Assembly (NCBI RefSeq): GCF_016786215.1
Contig: NZ_JADOBG010000020.1
Span: 87,982-151,981 of the forward strand
DNA length: 64,000 bases
Direction of reading: 5' to 3'
From: Legionella bononiensis
GTDB lineage: Bacteria; Pseudomonadota; Gammaproteobacteria; Legionellales; Legionellaceae
How positions within the stretch are numbered: the first letter of the stretch is position 1; every line of letters starts with the position of its first letter. The translations under genes were made by a program, and so were the position numbers. The notes under the pieces were generated by a model. That model was given only the letters and a program-made list of their open reading frames with translations. It was not told the DNA's origin and searched no databases. Shown here piece after piece: positions 10,284 to 19,354 of this stretch.

Positions 10284-12245
10284 TTAAAATAGTAATTCAA
10301 GGTAATTTTTAGTATTAGGCACATTGATAAAATGATTCCTGAGCCGAACTCTTTCTTTCCCATAAAAGAGGGGGTACTTTTCTATCAGAAAAACATCATC
10401 ACGAGAATAATTATGACTCAATTCGGTTAGTTGAATTTTTACTGATTTTATAGTCAAGTATTGTGCATGCTCCAATACAGTAGCCTTATAAGACTGTTGA
10501 TTCAATTCAATATAGAATTGCTCCCAATCATTCAATTGACTAAGTTCATTTGATTTTTTAAGTTTGAATTCAACCTGAAAAAAACCGTTCTTATCTATCT
10601 TGATGCGTTGAGTTCCATTTTCAAATAATCTTTGATCAGCATAAAAAAAGCATTGATGATCGTCTTTAGGCTTACGGACACTCATATCGATGATCTTATT
10701 AACCAGATAATTTACTTCAACAGGCTTATAATTATTTTTATTAATGACATAAGCCATATCGAATAATAAAAAAAGATAGAAGCGATCTTCGTTTATACTA
10801 TAAGCACGCGCCGCGACAATATTTTGATCAACCATTCTATCTAACACTATTTTAGTGTAAAGATGGTCATAATTTTTTATAAAATACTTTGCTTCATCTA
10901 TTAATTGCATCAATCGTTGATCATCTTTAATCCAATAACGCTCAAATAACTCACAAGTTTTCTTTTCTACTAGGGAATAATTATCGAGATGGTGGCCTTC
11001 TAGTTTTGTTTCATCTAATGAAAAAGAAGTATGCATCATATCGATTAGTGCTTGATCAACTGAAAAGCTTTGATTTATTTTTCGCAAAGGGTACATTCTA
11101 AAAAATGCAGAAAAATCAAAAAGATGATTGATTAAATGCTTCGCTGAAAATGCATACAAACACGACTCGGCTTTATAACGAAAATAGTGAGAAAGTCTTA
11201 AAAACTGTTTACCCAGTTTATTAAATTCATCAGTATATGAGGTATAAATTGCTTCTTCTTCAGTAAACCCCATCAAATAAGCTAATTTACGTGACACGTG
11301 TAGTGTACAAGATGCCTTAGTTTGCGAGTCCGCTTCTTCTTTTGTATATCCTTCATGGTTAATCATGGGATTATCTAACATCGTTTCAATGACTTTCAGT
11401 TGCCCACCAATTTCAAAGCCAAAGTAGTTATCACTATCATATTGTGAGGTAGTGAATTGGGGTTGGCGCCCTTTTACAGCACAGGAAGTATCAAAATCCA
11501 TTAATTGACCATCTGGTGAACAATTTGCCGTTGACCACGCCCCGTGTAAGAAACGGTGTATTATTTTTTCAGCTTCCATGATTCCATGATTAGTGGCATA
11601 GCGTTTTAGTTCCTCTTTGGCAAGAGGAGAGGGACGACAAAACAGATGCGATACTCTATCTAAGGAGCCTGAGTCATCAACTCTGATAACATAAGTTGTT
11701 TTATAGGACACAGTTTTATTATCTATAATTGTGGTATGAATCTTGTTCAAATCCATAATAGCTAAGACTGGTGATAAACCGGTTTCTATTTCTTCATAAA
11801 ATACATTGGATATTATTGTGGACCATATAGCATCATGAAGGCTTAAAACGCCAGATGAATACTTTTCATTGCTTGAAATAGCTAAAGGTGTTTTTTCCCC
11901 CTTTATATTAAACTCATGTCCTGCATAAAAGGCTCTACCTGAACCTTCATTCCCTGCCAGTGCAAATCCCAGCGGATCGATTTGCCGATCAACATAAGCC
12001 CATCCTACTTGTTTGCCAGTAGATTTTGTACTGTTTAAGGTTATGCTGAAGCATTTAGAAAGAACCTCAGTCATTGTTTGCCAATTGCTTGTCAATAAAG
12101 GAAAATATTTGTTAAACAGTGTTTCATTAATGTAGATAGGGCTAAATGGTTCATTTGCTTGATATAAAGGTAGTTTTATAAAAACATGCTCTCCTAAACG
12201 ACCTAGACTTCGTGGTGTTTCATAGAATAAATCCATAGATTTCAT
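10284..12245 (-). CDS. Large protein with SelO-like kinase-fold core; function uncertain
   Basis: 653 residues, start supported by a GAGGAAAG site just upstream. I do not know the exact family, but the central part follows the order of SelO (YdiU) pseudokinases, which transfer AMP to proteins. Landmarks are a glycine-rich GSGR at 101-104, FNIKGEKTPLA with Lys115, SLHDAIWSTIISNVFYEE at 135-152 (SelO: STIREFLCSEA), YVIRVD with Arg188, then HGAWSTAN at 234-241 and LMDFDT at 248-253 (SelO: HGVxNTDN and DYGPF). The second position of the SelO TDN box is Ala240 here. The C-terminal 300 residues, rich in aromatic and charged residues, match nothing I recognise. MchC-type microcin-modification proteins are an alternative relative. 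It lies in an accessory cluster with a methyltransferase and an oxygenase, all on this strand. Confidence 0.5.
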   Translation of the reverse strand: MKSMDLFYETPRSLGRLGEHVFIKLPLYQANEPFSPIYINETLFNKYFPLLTSNWQTMTEVLSKCFSITLNSTKSTGKQVGWAYVDRQIDPLGFALAGNEGSGRAFYAGHEFNIKGEKTPLAISSNEKYSSGVLSLHDAIWSTIISNVFYEEIETGLSPVLAIMDLNKIHTTIIDNKTVSYKTTYVIRVDDSGSLDRVSHLFCRPSPLAKEELKRYATNHGIMEAEKIIHRFLHGAWSTANCSPDGQLMDFDTSCAVKGRQPQFTTSQYDSDNYFGFEIGGQLKVIETMLDNPMINHEGYTKEEADSQTKASCTLHVSRKLAYLMGFTEEEAIYTSYTDEFNKLGKQFLRLSHYFRYKAESCLYAFSAKHLINHLFDFSAFFRMYPLRKINQSFSVDQALIDMMHTSFSLDETKLEGHHLDNYSLVEKKTCELFERYWIKDDQRLMQLIDEAKYFIKNYDHLYTKIVLDRMVDQNIVAARAYSINEDRFYLFLLFDMAYVINKNNYKPVEVNYLVNKIIDMSVRKPKDDHQCFFYADQRLFENGTQRIKIDKNGFFQVEFKLKKSNELSQLNDWEQFYIELNQQSYKATVLEHAQYLTIKSVKIQLTELSHNYSRDDVFLIEKYPLFYGKERVRLRNHFINVPNTKNYLELLF

Positions 12246-12430
12246 TATCTTTCCTCAGAGCAAATCTGTTCTGTTAGTTTTCTGTATAGAGGGAACTATC
12301 GATTAAAAACTATATTAATAATCTTATTGCGTCAATTTTGTTATAAATAAAACAAGCTGATCATTGTTTATCTATGTGTTTTGATATGCTATATTGTGTA
12401 TATTATAAATACATGTCGTGGTGGTGCATG

Positions 12431-14431
12431 ATGGGCGGAATCCTTGGTTTTCATACAAAAAAGTCAGAATGGGATCTTTTACAAGATCAATTAAAACAAC
12501 AACAACAAACTCTTGATGCACAGAAAATAACTGTCTTTAATAATTTGAATTCAGGTATCCCATTGGCAGTAGTTGATGCTTTAAAGAATAGTCCCCTATT
12601 AGCACTCGTAAAAGATGATACATATAATTCAAGCGTATTAATGGCAGCTGTTTTTAACTTATCGAGACAAATTGATGTTAATAAACGTTTAGAGTACATA
12701 GACCTTATTAATTACATCATTGATCATACTAAATTCGATATCAGAGCAAGTAATGATAATGGTAGTACAGTCCTTCATCAAATCTTTTGGTATGCCATAA
12801 TAATACCAAATAACGACCCGGTCTTTAGAGAGCAACTGACTAAAATTGGAATAAAACTAATCAATCATGTATCCGGATCTAGTGAGTTTTTAGCCATTAT
12901 GAGCCAACAAAATAATATTGGTGAAACTATATTAGATAACCTTGATATTGATCCTAGGAAAATTCCTGAGGTTTGGCAAAAAGAAAATATGAAGGCGGTT
13001 CAAGAAGTTGTATATCCAGAATTACAAAAACATGCAGTAAAAGACATCAAGAAGGCAGAAACTCAATATAATTTTTCCACCCAAACCTTTGAAGGTCATC
13101 TCGAAGAGATTCTGAAAGATCCTATTATGCTTGATATAATTGAAAATCCGGTTCTTTTGACTACTTCTGGTCATAGTATGTCTAAAGAGTCTTGGGATAG
13201 TATAGTCAATTCAAAACCTGGAGCTAATACATATCAGAACCCTCTAACTAAAGCACCCACTCGAAAGGATCAAGTCTACCCTAATAAAAATCTAGCAGAA
13301 ATTATCGATATCTATAATGCGAATAAGGACAAGGGTAGTGACATTTTATTTGCTGCCTTAGATAAGCACCTTGCTAAATACCAGGGTCTAGCAAAAGCGT
13401 TGGTCTATAACGATCTGACCATTAGAGGTGTTATTGATGTAGTGTCTCAATACAAACTTCGTAAAGAGCATGGTTTAGCTCAGAAACAAGACGACGTTCA
13501 AGAGAAACAAAAGCAATTAGCCGAGCAACAAAAACAACAAAAAGAAATGCTTCAAAAGCAACAAGAAGAAGCCGAAAAACAAAAGCAATTAGCCGAACAA
13601 CAAAAGCAACAAAAAGAAATGGTTCAAAAGCAAAAAGAAGAAACCGAAAAACAAAAAAAATTAATAGAACAACAGAAGAAAGTGCCGCAACAAACTCAGA
13701 TAAAAGAGATGGTACTTGCAGATCCTAAAGGCAATAATTTTATAACTAAAATTGAAGAGCACAATGGCGGTTATAAGATACATGGAAAAAATACTACAGG
13801 GGAATCACGTTATTTAATTATTGATCACGAGGGCAAAGCCATAGGACATAAGGGTACTGAGTTAAGTCATGTTGAAGTGCAGATGTTTAAAAATGCGGAA
13901 GCAATTTTTAAACATTTTAATGTGGTCATGAAGCAAGAGATCAAGAGCAAATTGGACTCTCAACTGAAAACTTATCTTGAAAATGAGAGTTATTTGGCAT
14001 TTGTACAAATAAAATTAAACAAAATTGATGCGATACATACCGAGCTAGGGAAGAAGATTGGTACAGTAAACCAACATCATTTTCCGGAAGCCAGTGATGC
14101 AGCGAAAGCTTTGTTAAAAGATATTGCTGATGCAAAAAAGAATTATGCAGATAAAGTCTTAGTCATTCCAGCGCCATCGAAAGAAAATCAAGAGCTGGCG
14201 GGCAGTGAGTTCTATAAGGCCTGTGAAGAAGCGATTAACAAAGCAAAACCTGTATTAGCGCGTGATCTCAATTGGGGTGATTATCTTGTAGACCTGCTAA
14301 AAGCAATTGCTAATACAGTTGTATGGGCAGCAACCTTAGGCAATGTTAATACGTTCTTCCCTTATAAAAAACCTGAATCAATGGACGTTGTTGAAAAAGC
14401 AGAACAAGATTTAAAACACAATAAGATCTAA
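12431..14431 (+). CDS. U-box protein with coiled coil, candidate Dot/Icm effector E3 ubiquitin ligase
   Basis: 666 residues from MGGILGFHTKK (several earlier ATGs exist from 12374; this one gives the cleanest start). Residues 60-180 look helical with an ankyrin-like stretch (RASNDNGSTVLHQ). Residues about 225-300 form a U-box: DPIMLDIIENPVLLTTSGHS, then a Lys/Ser helix, YQNPLTKAP and YPNKNLAEIIDIY, the usual positions for E2 contact. Residues 350-420 are a Q/K/E-rich coiled coil with a near-exact repeat of AEQQKQQKEM. The tail holds LNWGDYLVDLLKAIANTV near the end. Bacteria lack ubiquitin, so a U-box in Legionella argues for action inside the host, like LubX. Translocation is inferred. Confidence 0.75.
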   Translation: MGGILGFHTKKSEWDLLQDQLKQQQQTLDAQKITVFNNLNSGIPLAVVDALKNSPLLALVKDDTYNSSVLMAAVFNLSRQIDVNKRLEYIDLINYIIDHTKFDIRASNDNGSTVLHQIFWYAIIIPNNDPVFREQLTKIGIKLINHVSGSSEFLAIMSQQNNIGETILDNLDIDPRKIPEVWQKENMKAVQEVVYPELQKHAVKDIKKAETQYNFSTQTFEGHLEEILKDPIMLDIIENPVLLTTSGHSMSKESWDSIVNSKPGANTYQNPLTKAPTRKDQVYPNKNLAEIIDIYNANKDKGSDILFAALDKHLAKYQGLAKALVYNDLTIRGVIDVVSQYKLRKEHGLAQKQDDVQEKQKQLAEQQKQQKEMLQKQQEEAEKQKQLAEQQKQQKEMVQKQKEETEKQKKLIEQQKKVPQQTQIKEMVLADPKGNNFITKIEEHNGGYKIHGKNTTGESRYLIIDHEGKAIGHKGTELSHVEVQMFKNAEAIFKHFNVVMKQEIKSKLDSQLKTYLENESYLAFVQIKLNKIDAIHTELGKKIGTVNQHHFPEASDAAKALLKDIADAKKNYADKVLVIPAPSKENQELAGSEFYKACEEAINKAKPVLARDLNWGDYLVDLLKAIANTVVWAATLGNVNTFFPYKKPESMDVVEKAEQDLKHNKI

Positions 14432-14445
14432 GGTTTTTGAATCAA

Positions 14446-14472
14446 AACTATCCCAACTCAGTTGGGATAGTT
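14446..14472. terminator. Bidirectional terminator between convergent genes
   Basis: A perfect palindrome (AACTATCCCAACT, one central base, complement) gives a stem of at least 11 bp. It sits between the U-box gene and the convergent methyltransferase gene, 15 bases after one stop and 7 bases before the other. T-rich stretches flank it weakly on both sides. Confidence 0.65.
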
Positions 14473-14479
14473 ATCATAG

Positions 14480-15274
14480 TTATAAATCTTTTAGTAGCAA
14501 CCAATACTGAGCATTTAAGATTTCTAAACCTAAATGAGGATCATTATAATTTTTATGCAAATTTAGTATGGTTTGCACCAAAGGTTTAGAGATCATCTGA
14601 TTTTTATACGTCTTTGCTAATCCTTGTAAGAGTTCCCATCCCCATCGATTTAGTTCAGATAACCCCTTAGACTCCATCATATAGCTGGGGTATTGGCTTA
14701 ATATCATTATTTTGGGTTTTAAGCGAGATACACTGGTTTGCCAAGTATTAAATACATGGGCCTTAGAGATAGTGAGTTGTTCTATACTATTATTGAGTTT
14801 TTTCCAGGCATTTATCGTAGTATCAAAAGTGGCTGTAGACATGTCAGAGGCCCAATCAAATAATTCATCAAGTTCATCTGAAGTAAGAGGTGCTGACAAC
14901 AACATATCATCTAAAGGGTGATTCGCTAATATAAAATCTGGTTTAGAGGGTAATTTGTGTAAGGCCTGTTCCAATAAATCATTTATAAAAATAATAGTTG
15001 CTTGAGGTAACCATTTTTTATAGGAGTCTTTAAGTACTTCAATAACCTTTGTATGGGGCTCAACGACGTAAAGCGTTCCTGAAAAAGGGACCTTTGCTAA
15101 AGCTTGGGCGATTTTACTGGAAGAACCAGGAGCAACTTCAATAACGGTGTCATTTTCTTTAATGTTGCAAAAATGCACCAGGTTGTACCATAAGTGACCC
15201 ATATAAACATCCCAACCTTGGTAGCTATTTATAAGTTCCTGAGGAAGAGATTCACCTGAATTTAGACCAAACAT
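14480..15274 (-). CDS. SAM-dependent methyltransferase-like protein
   Basis: 264 residues. The N-terminal half has a Rossmann methyltransferase pattern: motif I is VIEVAPGSSSKIAQAL, then an acidic end of beta-2 (LYVVEPH), the ATIIFINDLLEQAL segment and the motif IV-like KPDFILANHPLDD. The C-terminal half is helical and unfamiliar. Substrate unknown. It lies 41 bases after the stop of the oxygenase gene on the same strand, so the two are probably cotranscribed and may act in one pathway. Confidence 0.65.
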   Translation of the reverse strand: MFGLNSGESLPQELINSYQGWDVYMGHLWYNLVHFCNIKENDTVIEVAPGSSSKIAQALAKVPFSGTLYVVEPHTKVIEVLKDSYKKWLPQATIIFINDLLEQALHKLPSKPDFILANHPLDDMLLSAPLTSDELDELFDWASDMSTATFDTTINAWKKLNNSIEQLTISKAHVFNTWQTSVSRLKPKIMILSQYPSYMMESKGLSELNRWGWELLQGLAKTYKNQMISKPLVQTILNLHKNYNDPHLGLEILNAQYWLLLKDL

Positions 15275-15315
15275 TGTTATTTACCTGTTATTAGGAGGTT
15301 GTCATTACTCGCTTG

Positions 15316-17442
15316 TTACACATCATCAGTCCAAAATATCCCAGCCATGGAAACAGAGATTTGTCGTTTCCCTTTATAGGATTCACGTGCATGTCCAAAT
15401 TGGATATTATTCACTAACAGTAGATCACCTGACTGCTGAGTTCTACCTTGGCGAGAATCCCAAAATGCACGTAATAAAATATTTTTTTCATTTACAGTTA
15501 ATTCTTCACCATTCCCTAAGGGATAGGTTCTGTAACCATTCCTTGCTTTAGGTAAGTCAAAGGCAATACGTGGAAATAATAGATAAGATTCTCCGTCTTG
15601 TTCATTCTTTTTGAAAGCAGGAATTTTGATGCTTGTCATAAGAGTGTAAGAGGGCTTACCATCAATACCCAAGATTTCTTCTTTCTGCCAAGCACAATTA
15701 TCGAATTGGTACGTTGACTCCTTACAGCGTTTCATTGCTTCTTCACGAGAGCTAGTTCCAAATCTATCTTGCCAAGAGCGAAAGTAATTTTCCTTTTTAT
15801 TTGGATGATTCTCATCTAAAAAACCAGTGTTGATTAGTAAACCATGTTGCTTCAATTTAGATAGCAACTCGAGTCCATCTTCACCCGACTGTGCAATTAA
15901 CTGTTCTACTTGTTTCGCTGAATGTACAAAGGTACGCCCACCTTGACAGGCAGGTGTAGGGTGTACAGAGTAAAAGAGTAAGTTCTCTGGCATAAATCTC
16001 TGATATAAAATTTCATTATGAGGAAGAAGAAATAATTCTGGTGGATATTGATCAGTCTCTCTCATGTGTTTTGATAAATAGTGCAATTGAGTGCGACCGG
16101 AATATTGTCCTCCCCATTTAAATTGTTGTTCTGGTCCAAAACCAAGAGCATTAATTAGTTCATCTGGTATATCGCCACCATGCTGCGGCTTTAATCCTGT
16201 ATTAATGAGATGTAAGGCACCCCAGAGATTAAATTCTTTTTGAATGAGGGCAAGATTGCGATCATTTAATTTACCTTTGGCGTCAAAAATACGCATACTA
16301 AATTGCTCGACCCATTGTTTCTTATTGCTGGGCATTGTGTAATAAACATCCTCAATATTAGCTATATTCTTTGCCTGAGGATATTCGGCAGCATTGCAGC
16401 CGTTTATAGCTTCATTTGTACTGTGTTTAGAATAAGATATAGATGCATCTTGTTCAATTCGGCACGATCTGGCCATTCCAAGCAGTATTTCTCTATCACC
16501 CGTGAAACTTTCCCTTGAATGACCATATCGCAGATTATCCATGAGTATGATGTCACCAAGTTGCCAATCTCGTCCCTCCCTTGTTTCAAGATAAGCTTGT
16601 TTTAATAAATTCTTTTCATCAGTGGTTAATTCTTCTCCATTACCTAATGGGAAACGGCGGAACCCATTGCGTATAGAGGGGGTATCAGCAGCAATACGTG
16701 GAAAGCGTAAAAATTGTTCCTGAGTTATTGGGTCTTTTAGAAAGGCGGGTAAAGTGATTCTGGTCATTAGAGTATAAGTTTCAGTCCCATCAGGTCCTGG
16801 CTCTTCTTCTTTCTGCCACCAACAGTGATCATATTGATCAGTTAAGCTTTGGCATTGTCTGAAAGCTTCTTCTCTAGAGCTAGTACCAAATCGTTCTTGC
16901 CATGATTGAAAATAATTGTTGTTCTTTTCTGGATGATGAGCATCCAAATAACCTGTTTCAATCATGAGACCATGTAGTTCCATTTTTTTTAATAAGTTAG
17001 TCCCAATGGCTCCGCTATTTCTCAGGTAAGCTTCTAATTTCAAGGATGAATGAAGAAAGGTTCGCCCACCACAATCGGGTTTAGGTGGTTTAGAACAGAA
17101 AAAAAGTATGTCTTTTGGAAAAACTCGTTGATATTGAATTTCATTATTGGGTAGTAAATAGCGGTCAGGGGGATAATAGTCCATTCGTCTTAAACCTGGC
17201 GCGCACCATTGTTCCTGCCATTTTTTTGAAGTGCGACCACCTTCATTAAATTGATTTTGAAGATCAAAACCAAGTTCAGGGAGTAAAGGGATAAGTTCTT
17301 CTTTTGTGGTCAATCCAGTATTGGTCAGATATATATACCCGAATTTTAGAACATGTTGTTTTATTTCGAGGAGGCTCTTTGTTGTTAACGAATTTTTCGC
17401 ATCAAATATACGAATGCTCATTTCTTCATGTAATTTATTCAT
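15316..17442 (-). CDS. Tandem two-domain TauD/SyrP-like Fe(II)/2-oxoglutarate oxygenase
   Basis: 708 residues from MNKLHEEMSIRIFDAK (the longer frame adds 25 unlikely residues). Two homologous domains, about 8-345 and 385-705, each run from RIFDAK through INTGL, LLPxNEI.YQR, GGRTFxHS, FGTSSREEA, YTLMT, a proline/glycine block with PLGNGEELT, to GHxRES..G.R. Both keep the distal metal His (His308 and His684) and an Arg expected to bind 2-oxoglutarate. The proximal HxE motif is intact only in domain 2 (His475-Asn-Glu477); domain 1 has Asn99-Asn-Glu101. So domain 2 is the probable enzyme and domain 1 a structural or regulatory relic. The HNE form resembles SyrP/clavaminate-type hydroxylases acting on amino acids or peptides. 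Substrate unknown. Confidence 0.8.
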   Translation of the reverse strand: MNKLHEEMSIRIFDAKNSLTTKSLLEIKQHVLKFGYIYLTNTGLTTKEELIPLLPELGFDLQNQFNEGGRTSKKWQEQWCAPGLRRMDYYPPDRYLLPNNEIQYQRVFPKDILFFCSKPPKPDCGGRTFLHSSLKLEAYLRNSGAIGTNLLKKMELHGLMIETGYLDAHHPEKNNNYFQSWQERFGTSSREEAFRQCQSLTDQYDHCWWQKEEEPGPDGTETYTLMTRITLPAFLKDPITQEQFLRFPRIAADTPSIRNGFRRFPLGNGEELTTDEKNLLKQAYLETREGRDWQLGDIILMDNLRYGHSRESFTGDREILLGMARSCRIEQDASISYSKHSTNEAINGCNAAEYPQAKNIANIEDVYYTMPSNKKQWVEQFSMRIFDAKGKLNDRNLALIQKEFNLWGALHLINTGLKPQHGGDIPDELINALGFGPEQQFKWGGQYSGRTQLHYLSKHMRETDQYPPELFLLPHNEILYQRFMPENLLFYSVHPTPACQGGRTFVHSAKQVEQLIAQSGEDGLELLSKLKQHGLLINTGFLDENHPNKKENYFRSWQDRFGTSSREEAMKRCKESTYQFDNCAWQKEEILGIDGKPSYTLMTSIKIPAFKKNEQDGESYLLFPRIAFDLPKARNGYRTYPLGNGEELTVNEKNILLRAFWDSRQGRTQQSGDLLLVNNIQFGHARESYKGKRQISVSMAGIFWTDDV

Positions 17443-17517
17443 AGTAAAACCAATAATTAACTTTTTTTTCTTTATTTCCAGAGAGCAAGTCCTGGGATAT
17501 AGATCTATAACTACCAA

Positions 17518-17814
17518 AGGAGCCGAGTATGGTTTAAATATAATTTATCTTGAATAAACAATTATACCATAAACTTATCTTTTTTTTCACAAATGATTCT
17601 AATGGTTCAGTTTTTAACTAAATTCTCCATAGGGGAATTGACTGATATTTTTTTATAAGAGGTTATCCGTAAAATACCAATGTTCCTTATGAGCCCTGGG
17701 CTGAGATATTGGTCTCTTAATAATAGCAAAGTTGGCATTAAAATCTTATCGAAGTAATCTAATCAACAAGCAGTTGCTACTTATTAAACACTTTTTACCC
17801 TCTGAACCCCTATG
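17518..17814. other. Intergenic stretch before the right-hand repeat
   Basis: No gene or convincing promoter seen. AT-rich, with long T-runs near 17580 and 17650. Confidence 0.4.
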
Positions 17815-18038
17815 TTAGAGCGTGAGTAGAGATGGAACAGCTTGATGAACGCATTCAGGATACTCTACAGCAACGCTGGTTAGCGGAAGAAAAATTAACG
17901 TTACATGATTTAGCGGACAAATATGGTGTATCCGCAGAACGTGTCAGACAGCTTGAAATAAATACCATGATGAAAATCCGTCAATATGATGGCCATATTA
18001 TTGGGCTTCATGACGAGCATATAAAAATTGCAAATTAA
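17815..18038 (+). pseudogene. Remnant of the rpoH 3' end
   Basis: The sequence encodes [16 protein letters not shown] and then [16 protein letters not shown], matching the last 50 or so residues of the complete RpoH at 2495-3349 with many silent changes. Upstream of 17815 the similarity stops, and a 12-base gap relative to rpoH lies just before the first ATG. Near the end, the frame slips relative to rpoH (MKIRQYDGH instead of KKIRQFMEN). Only sigma region 4.2 remains, with no promoter or ribosome site of its own, so I call it a pseudogene. Confidence 0.85.
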
Positions 18039-18060
18039 GATTTATCAATATGTAATTTTT

Positions 18061-18924
18061 TTAATTTATAAAGTCACAAACCAGTTGTTCAACGCGTTCA
18101 TCCATTAATACACTTACATGATCTGCATCAGGTAATATGGCTAGGTTGGCATTTTTATATTCCCTGCAAAAAATTATCGATTCTTTTGGTTTTACAGTTA
18201 CGTCATTCTTTCCGTGAATACATAAAAAGGGAGTATCAAGGGGTTGCGAAGTAAAATATTTTAAACGAATCAATTTTGGATCAATTTCTGCCTGATCCCG
18301 GATTAACTGGCGCAGTTGTAAATAACCTTGCCCACTGAGTTTAAAGCGCCTTGCAAGAGTGTTGATCGGACTGCGCATTTGAGTTGGCGAAGCAATTAAC
18401 ACAACGCGATCCGGCCTGGAATTCAACTGCCATTCAGGGAGCTGTCCAGCTAGATTTAAAGTGCTTAATAACATGGATCCACCAAAAGAATGTCCTATTA
18501 CTCCATGAAACGGTCCATGTTGATTGATGGTTTCTTTTAAAATTGAAACCGCATCAGTCCAGGGCAGTTGTAACCCGCGAGCCTCCCCATGTGCTGGGAA
18601 ATCAAGAGCGTAGACATCATAACCTTGCCGGTGCAGATATCTGATCAATCGGACCATATAAGCAGCGCGTGACATCCAACCATGGGCAATCAAAATTTTC
18701 TTGCCATTGAGGTTTTTTGTCGGTGTAAATCGATGGATTACATGATGACGAGGAATTTCTTTATGAATGACATCGCTCCGTTTATTCTCTACATATTCAC
18801 AGGCCATATTAGCAAAATCCCGGTATTTTTTTTCAATCGGAAACGGGATTGGGGTGATAAATAATTGGTAACAGAGTTGCGCATGAATTAAATCCCGGAT
18901 GTATGTGAGTGAATTGGTCATCAT
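18061..18924 (-). CDS. Alpha/beta hydrolase, intact copy
   Basis: 287 residues, serine hydrolase fold. Visible elements are the oxyanion-hole HGW motif (ILIAHGWMSRAAYM), nucleophile elbow GHSFGGS, acid in HGKNDVTVKP and catalytic His in DADHVSVLMDE. I start at MMTNSLTYIRD, preceded by an AGGG site; the longer frame from 19014 is not supported. No signal peptide, so it is probably cytoplasmic. It is the working partner of the dead copy at 3336-4229, and about nine in ten C-terminal residues agree by eye. Substrate unknown. Confidence 0.88.
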   Translation of the reverse strand: MMTNSLTYIRDLIHAQLCYQLFITPIPFPIEKKYRDFANMACEYVENKRSDVIHKEIPRHHVIHRFTPTKNLNGKKILIAHGWMSRAAYMVRLIRYLHRQGYDVYALDFPAHGEARGLQLPWTDAVSILKETINQHGPFHGVIGHSFGGSMLLSTLNLAGQLPEWQLNSRPDRVVLIASPTQMRSPINTLARRFKLSGQGYLQLRQLIRDQAEIDPKLIRLKYFTSQPLDTPFLCIHGKNDVTVKPKESIIFCREYKNANLAILPDADHVSVLMDERVEQLVCDFIN

Positions 18925-19060
18925 GATGATATTTCCCTCAGGTTTTACTTTAAGTTTAGACCAAAACTGAAAGAGATCGGATATTTTCGCACAATTACGG
19001 CAACTGCGTCTCATGATTCATTGGTGTCCCATTGATAGATTGAAGATTGTAAAATGATGG

Positions 19061-19354
19061 GTTTTCGAATTAGATGAAAGGGAAAGGCAATTCTTCTATT
19101 TGGGTTCTAAATCGGCTCGAAAAATCTATCTAATATTCATAGTTGTTTTTGAACCGAAGAATTAGGTTTATGAACTTACTTATTAGTTTAAATTGAGAAT
19201 GAGCTAGCGACGTTACTGCAATTACGCAAGAATGATTGGATTAAAGATTCCTCCAGTGGAATCAAGGTTTAAAAGGTTACAATGGTACTTAATTCAGTTA
19301 AAGTAAAAAAGTAGTCTATTCACATCTCACTCATAAATGGATTTAGGAGCGTAT
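19061..19354. other. Upstream region of the ankyrin gene
   Basis: Non-coding. A clear ribosome site (TAGGAGC, 19344-19350) is at its end. I see no strong sigma-70 promoter. Confidence 0.4.

Larger units (their letters stand above)
17815..19060. repeat. Right copy of the rpoH-tail/hydrolase direct repeat
   Basis: Same-orientation copy of 3160-4380. Similarity starts abruptly near 17815 inside rpoH and fades about 19060, beyond the hydrolase start, where GATTGTAAAA(A/C)GATGG-like sequence is still shared. Confidence 0.85.

Noticed and set aside
17832..18038. A small separate sigma-like gene
   Set aside because: It is only the region 4.2 tail of rpoH with a slipped end and no promoter or ribosome site, so it is a remnant.
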